Source of the DNA: an uncultured Bradyrhizobium sp.
GTDB lineage: Bacteria > Pseudomonadota > Alphaproteobacteria > Rhizobiales > Xanthobacteraceae
Assembly: GCF_947648125.1 (NCBI RefSeq)
Contig: NZ_CANSMR010000002.1
Span: 1-64,000, forward strand
Length of the DNA: 64,000 nt
Reading direction: 5' to 3'
Shown: in pieces, positions 8,786 to 17,278 of the stretch
Position numbering within the stretch: the stretch's first letter is position 1
Layout of the letters: the number at the start of each line of letters is the position of its first letter
Notes under the pieces: generated by a model
Databases searched by the model: none
Told to the model about the DNA's origin: nothing
Seen by the model: only the letters and a program-made list of their open reading frames with translations
Made by a program: the position numbers and the translations under genes

Positions 8786-10012
8786 ATGTCTCAACAAGGT
8801 CCGGTCCTCATCGTATCGGCGTCGACAAAGCCGTCGTTCGCCGCTGTCCTCGATGAGACAAAACTGTTCCCGGTCGTGGTCACCGACTGGAACGAGGCCG
8901 GACGGGCCATTGAGCACGTCAAGCCGGCAGCGATCATCGCGGCCGCCGAGGGCGTCGACTTCGTCACCCTGGCGGGCCTGGCCAAGCGCGCTGCCGCCCG
9001 CGCACCCTATCTGCCGCTGATCGCGGTCGATCCCGCGACCACCCTGCCCGACACCGTGATCGCGTTCTTCCAGCACAAGGGCATGCCGGATCGCCTGCTC
9101 GCCCGGCTCAACGCGTCCTTACGCGTTCGCGCCTTGCATGCGACCGTGATGCGTCGCCTGGTGCCGCCCGCACCGATCGCTTTGTCCGATATCGATCCGG
9201 TCGGAGAGGCCACCGCGCTCCTGATCGGTCGCGGCGGCGCCTACCCGGCCCTGTCGGTCGCGCTCGGCGAACGCGCCGGCGTGGTTGGTGCGCTGAGCAT
9301 CGAGGCGGCTGCAAAACATCTCTCCAACCGTGACATCGACGGCATCGTGCTGGCCGAAGGCTTCACCCCGCGCGTGATGGATGCGTTCCTGACGGTGCTG
9401 ACCGAGGATGTTCGCTTCCGTCCGTTGCCGGTGATCGTCGCCTCTGGTGAGCTGACACCGCGTTACGAGCTGCCCAATCTCGAGATCGTCACGGCCGGGC
9501 CGACACGCGTCGGCGACATGGTGTTGCCCATGATCCGCCAGCATGCCTTCGAGGCGCGGCTCGGCCGCATGCTCAAGGCGATTGACGCCAAGGGCCTGAT
9601 CGATCCCCGCACCGGCCTGCTCACCAAGGCAGCGTTCGAGCGCGACTTCGCGACCGCTGTCTACCAGACCGCGGAACGCGGCGGCGCGCTCTCGGTGGCG
9701 CGGTTCACCTTCGACAACACGCAACCGCGCGCGCAATTCGATGGCGCGCGGATCATCAGCCGGCTGATGCGCCAGACCGATTTCGGCGCCGTGCATGACG
9801 ACCGCTCACTCGTCGTGGCCTTCGCCGGCACCGATCTGCGCAACGCGCAGGCGATCACGCGGCGATTGGCCAGCGTGATGCGCCACACCCAGAACGGCCG
9901 CCGCGACGTCCGCTCCGAGCCCGCCGTCAGCGTCGCAACGCTGATGCCGGGTGACTCCGCGATTTCCCTGTTGGGGCGCTTGTTCGGGACGCCGGAGCGC
10001 GCGGCGTCGTAA
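8786..10012 (+). CDS. REC-REC-degenerate GGDEF protein, PopA-like predicted c-di-GMP effector
   Basis: A 408-residue cytoplasmic protein. Residues about 5-120 and 135-260 look like two receiver-type domains lacking a clear phospho-accepting aspartate. From about 265 a GGDEF-family fold follows (DPRTGLLTKAAFERDF matches the usual DxLTGLxNRxxF opening). The GG(D/E)EF active site is replaced by DDRSL, while the inhibitory-site RxxD (RQTD) is intact exactly five residues before it. That combination, with two REC domains in front, is the arrangement of Caulobacter PopA, which binds c-di-GMP through its I-site and does not synthesise it. The ATG at 8786 is preferred over an in-frame TTG at 8768. 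Confidence 0.75.
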   Translation: MSQQGPVLIVSASTKPSFAAVLDETKLFPVVVTDWNEAGRAIEHVKPAAIIAAAEGVDFVTLAGLAKRAAARAPYLPLIAVDPATTLPDTVIAFFQHKGMPDRLLARLNASLRVRALHATVMRRLVPPAPIALSDIDPVGEATALLIGRGGAYPALSVALGERAGVVGALSIEAAAKHLSNRDIDGIVLAEGFTPRVMDAFLTVLTEDVRFRPLPVIVASGELTPRYELPNLEIVTAGPTRVGDMVLPMIRQHAFEARLGRMLKAIDAKGLIDPRTGLLTKAAFERDFATAVYQTAERGGALSVARFTFDNTQPRAQFDGARIISRLMRQTDFGAVHDDRSLVVAFAGTDLRNAQAITRRLASVMRHTQNGRRDVRSEPAVSVATLMPGDSAISLLGRLFGTPERAAS

Positions 10013-10076
10013 CAAGCAATACGCCACCTTATAAGGTCGCAGATCTTTCGAGTATCGTCAGCAAATCACCGGGGAA

Positions 10077-10349
10077 TCAGTAACCGGACGGCGGCTTAGC
10101 GGGTGCCCGGGTGAACACTGGTCGTAGCCCAGCATCGGGACCAAACGGACTTGGATAGACGTTCCGCGGGTCACAGAGCTGGCAACCGTTTGGCCCCCAT
10201 GGCTGCGTGGCCGCTGCACCGCACAGCGGCAGCGCCATGCGGGCCGCGACAGCTGGCGGAACAGCCTGTTGACCGCCCTCGCAATAGTAGGCAACCGCAG
10301 TCTTGCTCGCCGATAGTGCAAGCAACGCTGCGACGAACAGAGTTCTCAT
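10077..10349 (-). CDS. Small secreted cysteine-containing protein, function unknown
   Basis: A 90-residue protein preceded by a strong ribosome-binding site (GGAGG, eight bases before ATG). The N-terminus MRTLFVAALLALSASKTAVA is a signal peptide. The mature part has four cysteines (YYCEGG, PLCGAA, CQLCDP) and is Pro/Gly-rich, suggesting a small exported disulphide- or metal-binding protein. It converges on the PopA-like gene. No family recognised. Confidence 0.7.
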   Translation of the reverse strand: MRTLFVAALLALSASKTAVAYYCEGGQQAVPPAVAARMALPLCGAAATQPWGPNGCQLCDPRNVYPSPFGPDAGLRPVFTRAPAKPPSGY

Positions 10350-10585
10350 GCTCGCCTCCAAGCTCTTCGGACCCAATCAGCAGAAAAGCAATTTGAGAAT
10401 AGTTCGGGCCCGCGCAGCCGTATAGTCGCTCGTCGAGCCCGCCGGTGCGCCTCCCGCTCGCAGACCCTGACGGCCCGCCCACATGGAATAGACACACCAC
10501 ACCTGCGGGCGCCGCTACCGTCATCCACGCCGGCTCATATCTCGCTTCGCTCGCCATGAGCCTATCCCCGTCTCCGGGGGGCGGC
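10350..10585. other. Intergenic region, nothing recognised
   Basis: About 235 bp between the start of the small secreted gene and the end of mfd. It contains only overlapping short frames without ribosome-binding sites. It should contain the promoter of the small secreted gene and the end of the mfd transcript; no terminator hairpin was evident. Confidence 0.4.
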
Positions 10586-13500
10586 CTACGCCGCCTTCTT
10601 GCTCTCCGCGAGATTGGCGAGCTGGCGCAGGATCTCGGTGGTGCCGGCGAGCCGCTCTTCCGGCGTATCCCAGTCCTGGAAGAACACCACCTTCATGTCG
10701 GGCCGCACCTTCGCGGCCTGGCCGTGCTGGCGGATGAAGGTCACCAGCCGCTCCGGATGCGCGAAGCTGTTGTCGCGGAACGCGATCACGGCGCCCTTCG
10801 GGCCGGCATCGACCTTCCCGACATTGGCCCTGCGGCAGTAGGCCTTGATCGCGGCGACCTTGAACAGATAGCGCACCTCGTCCGGCAGCACGCCGAAGCG
10901 GTCGCGCATCTCGGCGGCGAAACTGTCGATCTCGTCGTCGGTCTCGAGATCGGCGAGGCGCCGATAAAGCGACAGCCGCACGCTCAGGTCGTTGACGTAG
11001 TCCTCGGGGATCAGGACCGGCATGCCGATCGTGATCTGCGGCGACCAGCGGTCGGCGGCGGGCTCGGCGACGCCGGCCTTGAGGTTGACGATCGCCTCTT
11101 CGAGCATCGACTGGTACAGCTCGAAGCCGACTTCCTTGATGTGGCCGGACTGCTCCTCGCCGAGCAGGTTGCCGGCGCCGCGGATGTCGAGGTCGTGCGA
11201 GGCGAGCTGGAAGCCGGCGCCCAGCGTCTCCAGCGATTGCAGCACCTTCAGCCGGCGCTCCGCCTGCGCGGTGATCTTCTGCTGCGCCGGCAAGGTGAAC
11301 AGCGCATAGGCGCGCAGCTTGGAGCGACCGACGCGGCCACGCAGCTGGTAGAGCTGGGCGAGACCGAACATGTCGGCGCGGTGCACGATCAGCGTGTTGG
11401 CGTTCGGGATATCGAGACCGGATTCCACGATCGTGGTCGAGAGCAGGATGTCGTATTTGCCGTCGTAGAACGCGGACATGATGTCCTCGATCACCGTCGG
11501 CGGCATCTGGCCGTGGGCGACCGCGACCTTCATCTCCGGCACGTTCTTGTCGAGGAAATCCTTGACGCCGGCGAGGTCCTCGATCCGCGGCACGACGTAG
11601 AACGCCTGCCCGCCGCGGTAGCGTTCGCGCAATAGCGCCTCGCGGATCATCAAGGGATCGTGCGGCGCGACGAAGGTCCGCACCGCGAGGCGATCGACCG
11701 GCGGCGAGGCGATGATCGAGAGCTCACGCACGCCGGTCAGCGCCAGTTGCAGCGTGCGCGGGATCGGGGTGGCCGACAGCGTCAGCACATGGACCTGGGC
11801 ACGCAGCTGCTTCAGCCGCTCCTTGTGGCTGACGCCGAAGTGCTGTTCCTCGTCGACGATCAGGAGGCCGAGGTCCTTGAACTTGATGGCCTTGCCGAGC
11901 AGCGCGTGGGTGCCGACCACGATGTCGACGTTGCCGTCGGCGAGCCCCTTCTTGGTCTGGTTCAAATCCTTGGTCGACACCAGCCGCGACGCCTGCGCGA
12001 CATTGACCGGGAAGCCTTTGAAGCGCTCAGTGAAGGTCCGTGAGTGCTGACGCGCCAGCAGCGTGGTCGGCACCACGACCGCGACCTGCCGGCCCTCCAG
12101 CGCCACGGCAAAAGCTGCGCGCAGCGCCACCTCGGTCTTGCCGAAGCCGACGTCACCGCAGATCAGGCGGTCCATCGGGCGGCCGATCTCGAGGTCGTTC
12201 AACGTCGAGGTGATGGCCCCTAACTGATCCTCTGTCTCCTCATAGGGGAAGCGCGCGCAGAACTCGTCATAGACGTGCGGCTGCAACGGGAATTTCGGCG
12301 CCTCGTGCAGCTGCCGCTCGGCGGCGATCTTGATCAGCTCGCCGGCGATCTGACGAATGCGGTTCTTCAGCTTCGCCTTGCGCGCCTGCCAGCCGCCACC
12401 GCCGAGCCGATCGAGTTCGACATTGGCGCTGTCGGAGCCGTAGCGCGACAGCAGCTCGATGTTCTCGACCGGCAGGAACAGCTTGGTCTCCGCCGCATAG
12501 TGCAGCTCGAGGCAATCATGCGGCGCGCCGGAAACTTCCAGCGTCTGCAAGCCGACGAAGCGGCCGATGCCGTGCTCGACGTGAACGACGAGATCGCCGG
12601 TCGCAAGGCTGGTCACCTCCGAGATGAAATTGTCGAGCTTGCGGCTCGCCTTGCGCGGCCGCACCAGGCGGTCGCCGAGAATGTCCTGCTCGCTGATGAC
12701 CGCGAATTCGTCGGTCTCGAAGCCGGATTCCATGCCGAGCACGGCCAGCATGGTCTCGTTGCGCGGCCTGGCCTGCACGATCCGCCAGGTGTTGACGCTG
12801 GTGGTGTTGAGCAGCTTGTGGTCGCGCAGCATCGCGCCCATGCGGTCGCGCGAACCCTCGCTCCACAGCGCGACGATGACCTTCTTGCGTTGCGACTGCA
12901 ACGCGCCAATGTGGCCCACGACGGCCTCGAACACGTTGACATTGCCGTCGGCGCGCTCCGGCGCGAAATTGCGGCCCTGCCGCGCGCCGGCGTCAAACAC
13001 GTCGGGCGGGCCTTCCGGAACCGCGAACGGCGTCAGCCGCGCCAGCGGTGCATCGCCGAGCAGCCTGGTCCATTCGGCTTCGGTCAAATAGAGCTTGTCG
13101 GGCGGCAACGGCTTGTAGATCGCGCCGCTGCCGGGATGCTCCAGGGCCTCGCGCCGCGCGTCGTAGTAATCGGCGATCTGCGTGAAGCGTTCGCGCGCGG
13201 CGTCCTCGCCCTGCGGCTCGATCGCGATCGTCGCGCCGTCGAGATAGTCGAACAGCGTGTCCATCCGCTCCTGGAACAGCGGCAGCCAGTGCTCCATGCC
13301 GGGATGGCGCCGTCCTTCGGAGACCGCTTCATAGAGCTGGTCGTCGCGCTCCGGCGCGCCGAACGCGGCGACATAGCCCATGCGGAAACGGCGGATGGTT
13401 TCGGTCGTGAGCTGGAATTCGGAGACCGGCACGAGATCGAGCCCGCGCATATCGAGCAGCGTGCGCTGGGTCTCGGCATCGAAGGTGCGGATCGATTCGA

Positions 13501-14104
13501 GAGAGTCGCCGAAGAAGTCGAAGCGCACCGGCTGGTCGAGGCCGGCCGGAAACAGATCGAGGATGCCGCCGCGCACGGCGTATTCGCCGGGCTCGCGCAC
13601 GGTCGACGAGCGGGTGTAGCCGTTGTGCTCCAGCCAGGCCACGACGGAGTCCATCGGCACGACGTTGCCGGGCGCAACGGACAGCGCCTGCGCTGCGACC
13701 TGCTCGCGCGCCGGCACCCGCTGGACGGCCGCGTTCACCGTGGTCAGCACGATCAGGGGCTTCTCGGAGCCGACCAGGCGCGGCAGCTTCGCCAGCGCGG
13801 TGAGCCGCTGCGCCAGGATGCCCGAATGCGGCGAGACGCGGTCATAGGGCTGGCAGTCCCAGGCCGGAACCTGCATCACGGCGATATCGGGCGCAAAGAA
13901 CTCCAGCGCGCGGCCAAGCTGCTGCATCCGTGCGCCATCGCGGCACACCACAGCGAGGCTGACTGCCGGCCGCTTCGGCTGCGCGGCGATGGCGCGCGCC
14001 AGGTCGGAGATGACGAGCCCTTCAGCACCCTCGGCGACATTGGCGATGGTCAGCACCCGGCCGGGCGCGAGCATCGCGGCCGGCGATTTCATCGGCTGCT
14101 TCAT
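10586..14104 (-). CDS. mfd: Transcription-repair coupling factor Mfd
   Basis: 1172 residues, the usual length. Order: UvrB-like N-terminal domains (to about residue 350), the RNA-polymerase-interacting CarD-like domain (TGDLVVHVEHGIGRFVGLQ, near residue 500), then the RecG-like translocase. The translocase has Walker A GDVGFGKTEVALRAA near 650, the DEEQ box (LLIVDEEQHFGV) and helicase motif VI (QLRGRVGRS), followed by the C-terminal TRCF domain. Mfd releases RNA polymerase stalled at DNA lesions and recruits UvrA. Its ATG overlaps the stop codon of sdhE (ATGA), so the two are translationally coupled. Confidence 0.98.
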   Translation of the reverse strand: MKQPMKSPAAMLAPGRVLTIANVAEGAEGLVISDLARAIAAQPKRPAVSLAVVCRDGARMQQLGRALEFFAPDIAVMQVPAWDCQPYDRVSPHSGILAQRLTALAKLPRLVGSEKPLIVLTTVNAAVQRVPAREQVAAQALSVAPGNVVPMDSVVAWLEHNGYTRSSTVREPGEYAVRGGILDLFPAGLDQPVRFDFFGDSLESIRTFDAETQRTLLDMRGLDLVPVSEFQLTTETIRRFRMGYVAAFGAPERDDQLYEAVSEGRRHPGMEHWLPLFQERMDTLFDYLDGATIAIEPQGEDAARERFTQIADYYDARREALEHPGSGAIYKPLPPDKLYLTEAEWTRLLGDAPLARLTPFAVPEGPPDVFDAGARQGRNFAPERADGNVNVFEAVVGHIGALQSQRKKVIVALWSEGSRDRMGAMLRDHKLLNTTSVNTWRIVQARPRNETMLAVLGMESGFETDEFAVISEQDILGDRLVRPRKASRKLDNFISEVTSLATGDLVVHVEHGIGRFVGLQTLEVSGAPHDCLELHYAAETKLFLPVENIELLSRYGSDSANVELDRLGGGGWQARKAKLKNRIRQIAGELIKIAAERQLHEAPKFPLQPHVYDEFCARFPYEETEDQLGAITSTLNDLEIGRPMDRLICGDVGFGKTEVALRAAFAVALEGRQVAVVVPTTLLARQHSRTFTERFKGFPVNVAQASRLVSTKDLNQTKKGLADGNVDIVVGTHALLGKAIKFKDLGLLIVDEEQHFGVSHKERLKQLRAQVHVLTLSATPIPRTLQLALTGVRELSIIASPPVDRLAVRTFVAPHDPLMIREALLRERYRGGQAFYVVPRIEDLAGVKDFLDKNVPEMKVAVAHGQMPPTVIEDIMSAFYDGKYDILLSTTIVESGLDIPNANTLIVHRADMFGLAQLYQLRGRVGRSKLRAYALFTLPAQQKITAQAERRLKVLQSLETLGAGFQLASHDLDIRGAGNLLGEEQSGHIKEVGFELYQSMLEEAIVNLKAGVAEPAADRWSPQITIGMPVLIPEDYVNDLSVRLSLYRRLADLETDDEIDSFAAEMRDRFGVLPDEVRYLFKVAAIKAYCRRANVGKVDAGPKGAVIAFRDNSFAHPERLVTFIRQHGQAAKVRPDMKVVFFQDWDTPEERLAGTTEILRQLANLAESKKAA

Positions 14105-14391
14105 GCGCTGGGATCCGCGACCCGGAACGCCTTGATGCGGGCAAACAGCGCGGTGGCATATTCGGCCGCCAGCACCTTGTCGCCGGTCAGCGCGGCATAG
14201 AGGTCGGGATCCGGTACCTCGATCAGGTGCTCCAGCTCGCCAATCTCCTGGTCGGAAAGGTCCGCGATGGTCGCATCGGCAAAGCGGCCGAGGATCAGGT
14301 CCATCTCCCGGGTGCCGCGATGCCAGCAGCGAAACAAAAGCCGCTTGCGGCGGTCATCGAGCCCGCTGCTCGATCGTGTCGATCCGGTCAT
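14101..14391 (-). CDS. sdhE: FAD assembly factor SdhE (succinate dehydrogenase assembly factor 2)
   Basis: A 96-residue protein with the SdhE/YgfY signature: DDRRKRLLFRCWHRGTREMD (the RGxxE motif), then GRFADATIADLSDQEIGELE and DPDLYAAL. SdhE promotes covalent flavinylation of SdhA. The ATG at 14391 is preferred over a TTG at 14415. Its stop overlaps the mfd start by four bases (ATGA), an arrangement I regard as common in Rhizobiales from general knowledge. Confidence 0.93.
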   Translation of the reverse strand: MTGSTRSSSGLDDRRKRLLFRCWHRGTREMDLILGRFADATIADLSDQEIGELEHLIEVPDPDLYAALTGDKVLAAEYATALFARIKAFRVADPSA

Positions 14392-14504
14392 GTTCAAGAA
14401 TCCATCGAACGCCAAAAGCCCGGACGTGCCGGGCGGGGCTTGATATAGCGATGGGAACGGCCGATGTCAGCCCTCTTTCGCCGCGTTTTGGAGATGCTTT
14501 GGGC

Positions 14505-14608
14505 GCATGCCGTGATTGCCGGGCTTGACCCGGCAATCCATCCTCTTTTGAAGATGGATGCGCGGGTCATCCTCGATCGAGTCGAGGACAGGAGCCCGCG
14601 CATGACGT
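14505..14608. repeat. Palindromic intergenic repeat (CCGGG-type) before recG
   Basis: A compact set of inverted repeats. It contains a hairpin ATTGCCGGG/CCCGGCAAT around 14515-14537, then ATCCATC facing GATGGAT, then a GCGCGGGTC stretch whose partner GCCCGCGC lies near 14600. The same core (CCCGGGTCAAGCCCGGG with flanking GATGGAT) recurs at 56191-56224, so this is a dispersed family. Confidence 0.6.
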
Positions 14609-14631
14609 GAGTCGTGTGTACGAGGACACCG

Positions 14632-16740
14632 ATGCGCCCCAGCCTGCTCAATCCGCTGTTTGCCCAGGTAACGACCCTCCAGGGTGTCGGCCCGAAGCAG
14701 GACAAGCTGCTGCGCTATCTGCTCGACCGCAGCGAGACGCCGCGGCTGGTGGATCTGCTGCTGCACCTGCCGGCGAGCGTGATCGATCGCCGCGCGCGGC
14801 CGAAGATCCGCGACGCCGCGGTCGGAACCATGGTCACGCTGGAAGTCACCGTCGACCGCCATCGCCCGCCGCCGCCGCGCAATTCGCGCGCGCCCTATCT
14901 CGTCTATGCCAACGACGACACCGGCGATGTCGTCCTGACCTTCTTCCGCGCCCAGCCCGGCTATGTCGAGAAGCTGCTGCCGGTCGGCGAGAAGCGCTAC
15001 GTCTCCGGCACGCTGGCGATGTATGACGGCATCCCGCAGATCGTTCATCCCGACCGCGTCATCGATGAAGCCGGCTTTGCAAAGCTGTCCGGCATCGACC
15101 CGGTCTATCCGCTGACCGAGGGGCTTGCGATCGGCTCGCTCCGCCGCGCCATCGCGCAGGCGCTGACCAGGCTGCCGGACCTGCCGGAGTGGATCAGTCC
15201 CGAGGTGCTGCGCCGCTGCAACTTCCCGCCGATCAGGGAGGCGCTGACCCGCGTCCATGTTCCGGTCGAATTGACCGACATCCTGCCCGACGGCCCGTTC
15301 TGGTCGCGGCTTGCGTTCGACGAACTGCTCGCCGGCCAGCTCGCGCTGGCGCTGATCCGCGCCACGCTGCGCCGTCCCGCCGGCGTCCGCAATGCCGGCG
15401 ACGGCCATCTGCGCAACCGGATCATCGACGCCCTGCCCTATGCGCTGACCAAATCGCAGCAGCAGGCGGTCGCGGCGATCACGGAGGATCTGCGCCAGCC
15501 GGTGCGGATGCTGCGCCTCGTGCAAGGCGATGTCGGTTCCGGCAAGACCGTGGTCGCACTGCTGGCAGCCGCTGCCGTCGCCGAAGCCGGCAAGCAGGCC
15601 GCGCTGATGGCGCCGACCGAAATTTTGGCGCGTCAGCACATCAAGACCATCGCGCCGCTCGCCGAGCGCGCCGGCATGCGCGTCGCCATCCTGACCGGCC
15701 GCGAGAAGGGCAAGGAGCGCCGCGAGCTCCTGGCCCAGCTCGAAGCCGGCGAGATCGATCTCTTGGTCGGCACCCATGCGCTGATCCAGGACGACGTGAT
15801 CTACAAGGCGCTGGCGCTCGCCGTGGTCGACGAGCAGCATCGCTTCGGCGTGCGCGAACGGCTCGCGCTAACCTCCAAAGGCGAGGCGGTCGACGTGCTG
15901 GTGCTGAGCGCGACGCCGATCCCGCGCACGCTGGTGCTGACCTATTTCGGCGACATGGACGTCTCGGAGCTGCGCGAAAAGCCCGCCGGCCGCCAGCCGA
16001 TCGACACCCGCGCGGTGCCGATGAGCCGGATCGAGGATGTCATGGACGGCGTCGGCCGCGCGCTCGGCGCCGGCAAGCTGGTGTACTGGATCTGCCCGCT
16101 GGTCGATGAATCCGAGGCCGAGGGCACCGAGCACCTCACCAACGCGACCGAGCGTTTCGAGAGCCTGCAGAAGCGGTTCGGCGATCGCGTCGGCCTGGTG
16201 CATGGCCAGATGAAGGGCACCGAGAAGGATCGCGTGATGGCGCAATTCGCTGCGCACGAGATCGGCTTGCTGGTCGCAACGACCGTCGTTGAGGTCGGCG
16301 TCGACGTGCCGGCCGCGACCATCATGGTGATCGAGAACGCCGAACGCTTTGGGCTGGCGCAACTGCATCAGCTGCGCGGCCGCATCGGCCGCGGCTCGGA
16401 GGCCTCGACCTGCCTGTTGCTCTACAAGGAGCCGCTCGGCGAGATGTCGAAGGCGCGGCTAAAGGTGATCCGCGAGACCACGGACGGCTTCCGGATCGCC
16501 GAGGAGGATCTGAAGCTGCGCGGCGAAGGCGACGTGCTCGGCATCCGCCAGAGCGGCCTGCCCGGCTACCGCATCGCGCGCTCCGAGGTGCACGGCCAGC
16601 TCATCACCCAGGCGCGCGATGAGGCGCTACGGATCATGAAGGACAATCCGAAGCTGAACGGCGAACGCGGCGAAGCACTGCGCTGCCTGCTCTATCTCTA
16701 TGAGCGCGACGAGGCCGTGCCGCTGATTGGCGCGGGGTGA
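14632..16740 (+). CDS. recG: ATP-dependent DNA helicase RecG
   Basis: 702 residues. N-terminal wedge/OB domain (TLQGVGPKQDKLLRYL, LLLHLPASVIDRR), then a superfamily 2 helicase. Walker A is QGDVGSGKTVVALLAA near residue 300; the DExH-type box is VVDEQHRFGV; motif VI is QLRGRIGRGSEAS. RecG regresses stalled replication forks and unwinds Holliday junctions and R-loops. The ATG at 14632 gives the usual N-terminus; a GTG at 14614 lies in frame upstream. The gene is divergent from sdhE-mfd. Confidence 0.97.
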   Translation: MRPSLLNPLFAQVTTLQGVGPKQDKLLRYLLDRSETPRLVDLLLHLPASVIDRRARPKIRDAAVGTMVTLEVTVDRHRPPPPRNSRAPYLVYANDDTGDVVLTFFRAQPGYVEKLLPVGEKRYVSGTLAMYDGIPQIVHPDRVIDEAGFAKLSGIDPVYPLTEGLAIGSLRRAIAQALTRLPDLPEWISPEVLRRCNFPPIREALTRVHVPVELTDILPDGPFWSRLAFDELLAGQLALALIRATLRRPAGVRNAGDGHLRNRIIDALPYALTKSQQQAVAAITEDLRQPVRMLRLVQGDVGSGKTVVALLAAAAVAEAGKQAALMAPTEILARQHIKTIAPLAERAGMRVAILTGREKGKERRELLAQLEAGEIDLLVGTHALIQDDVIYKALALAVVDEQHRFGVRERLALTSKGEAVDVLVLSATPIPRTLVLTYFGDMDVSELREKPAGRQPIDTRAVPMSRIEDVMDGVGRALGAGKLVYWICPLVDESEAEGTEHLTNATERFESLQKRFGDRVGLVHGQMKGTEKDRVMAQFAAHEIGLLVATTVVEVGVDVPAATIMVIENAERFGLAQLHQLRGRIGRGSEASTCLLLYKEPLGEMSKARLKVIRETTDGFRIAEEDLKLRGEGDVLGIRQSGLPGYRIARSEVHGQLITQARDEALRIMKDNPKLNGERGEALRCLLYLYERDEAVPLIGAG

Positions 16741-16749
16741 TTCCCCAAT

Positions 16750-16835
16750 CGTCATTGCGAGCGAAGCGAAGCAATCCATTATTCCGCATATGCGGAAGCG
16801 TGGATTGCTTCGTCGCTCCGCTCCTCGCAATGACG
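16750..16835. repeat. 86-bp palindromic repeat, left copy beside the GIY-YIG gene
   Basis: A near-perfect inverted repeat. It opens CGTCATTGCGAGCGAAGCGA and closes with the complementary end ...CGCAATGACG, with AATCCAT/TGGATT inner arms and a TTCCGCATATGCGGAA centre. An almost identical copy of the same length and orientation lies at 17176-17261. Such elements are abundant in Bradyrhizobium-type genomes and are often mistranslated into the N-termini of neighbouring genes. Confidence 0.9.
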
Positions 16836-16861
16836 GTGTATGCTTGCGGCTGGGGGCCATC

Positions 16862-17149
16862 ATGAAACAACCATGCGTCTACTTCTTCGCCAACAAGCGT
16901 CACGGCACCATTTACACGGGCGTTACCGCTAATCCGCCCAAGCGTGCGTTTGAACATCGCGAGGGATTGGTGAAGGGTTTCTCAGCGAAGTACGGCTGCA
17001 AAATTCTGGTCTGGTATGAGTTGCACCAAACCATGCACGATGCGATCACCCGTGAGAAGCAGATCAAGGCTGGCAGCCGGGCGAAGAAGATTGCGCTGAT
17101 CGAGGCGCTGAATCCTGACTGGAACGACCTCTTCGACGCGCTGATCTAG
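16862..17149 (+). CDS. GIY-YIG family endonuclease (UPF0213/UvrC-N-like)
   Basis: A 95-residue single-domain protein beginning MKQPCVYFFANKRHGTIYTG. It has the GIY-equivalent VYF (6-8), YIG-equivalent YTG (18-20), catalytic-type Arg28 with His32, and Glu65 in REKQIK, the metal-binding glutamate position. All key positions appear intact. Stand-alone GIY-YIG proteins of this type are small nucleases of unknown cellular role. The gene is bracketed by two copies of one palindromic repeat, each 26 bp from an end of the gene. The frame is open further upstream through the repeat, but ATG 16862 gives the family N-terminus. Confidence 0.9.
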   Translation: MKQPCVYFFANKRHGTIYTGVTANPPKRAFEHREGLVKGFSAKYGCKILVWYELHQTMHDAITREKQIKAGSRAKKIALIEALNPDWNDLFDALI

Positions 17150-17175
17150 CAGTAGGATCACCGGCCTTACCCCAC

Positions 17176-17261
17176 CGTCATTGCGAGCGAAGCGAAGCAA
17201 TCCATCGTTCCGCATGTGCGGAGCCATGGATTGCTTCGTCGCTTCGCTCCTCGCAATGACG
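17176..17261. repeat. 86-bp palindromic repeat, right copy beside the GIY-YIG gene
   Basis: Same element and orientation as the copy at 16750-16835: CGTCATTGCGAGCGAAGCGA, inner AATCCAT/TGGATT arms, TTCCGCATGTGCGGA centre, end CGCAATGACG. The two copies differ mainly around the centre and by a few bases in the right arm. Confidence 0.9.
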
Positions 17262-17278
17262 GGGATGGAGTTGGGCCC

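Noticed and set aside
12275-14200. A 641-codon plus-strand frame opposite mfd
   Set aside because: Shadow of mfd; the mfd frame contains every expected helicase motif, whereas this frame has none.
16727-16861. N-terminal extension of the GIY-YIG protein (VIASEAKQS...)
   Set aside because: This is translation of the palindromic repeat. The family N-terminus is reached only at ATG 16862.
16750-17261. CRISPR-like array
   Set aside because: Only two repeats, each an 86-bp palindrome, with a protein gene rather than spacers between them.
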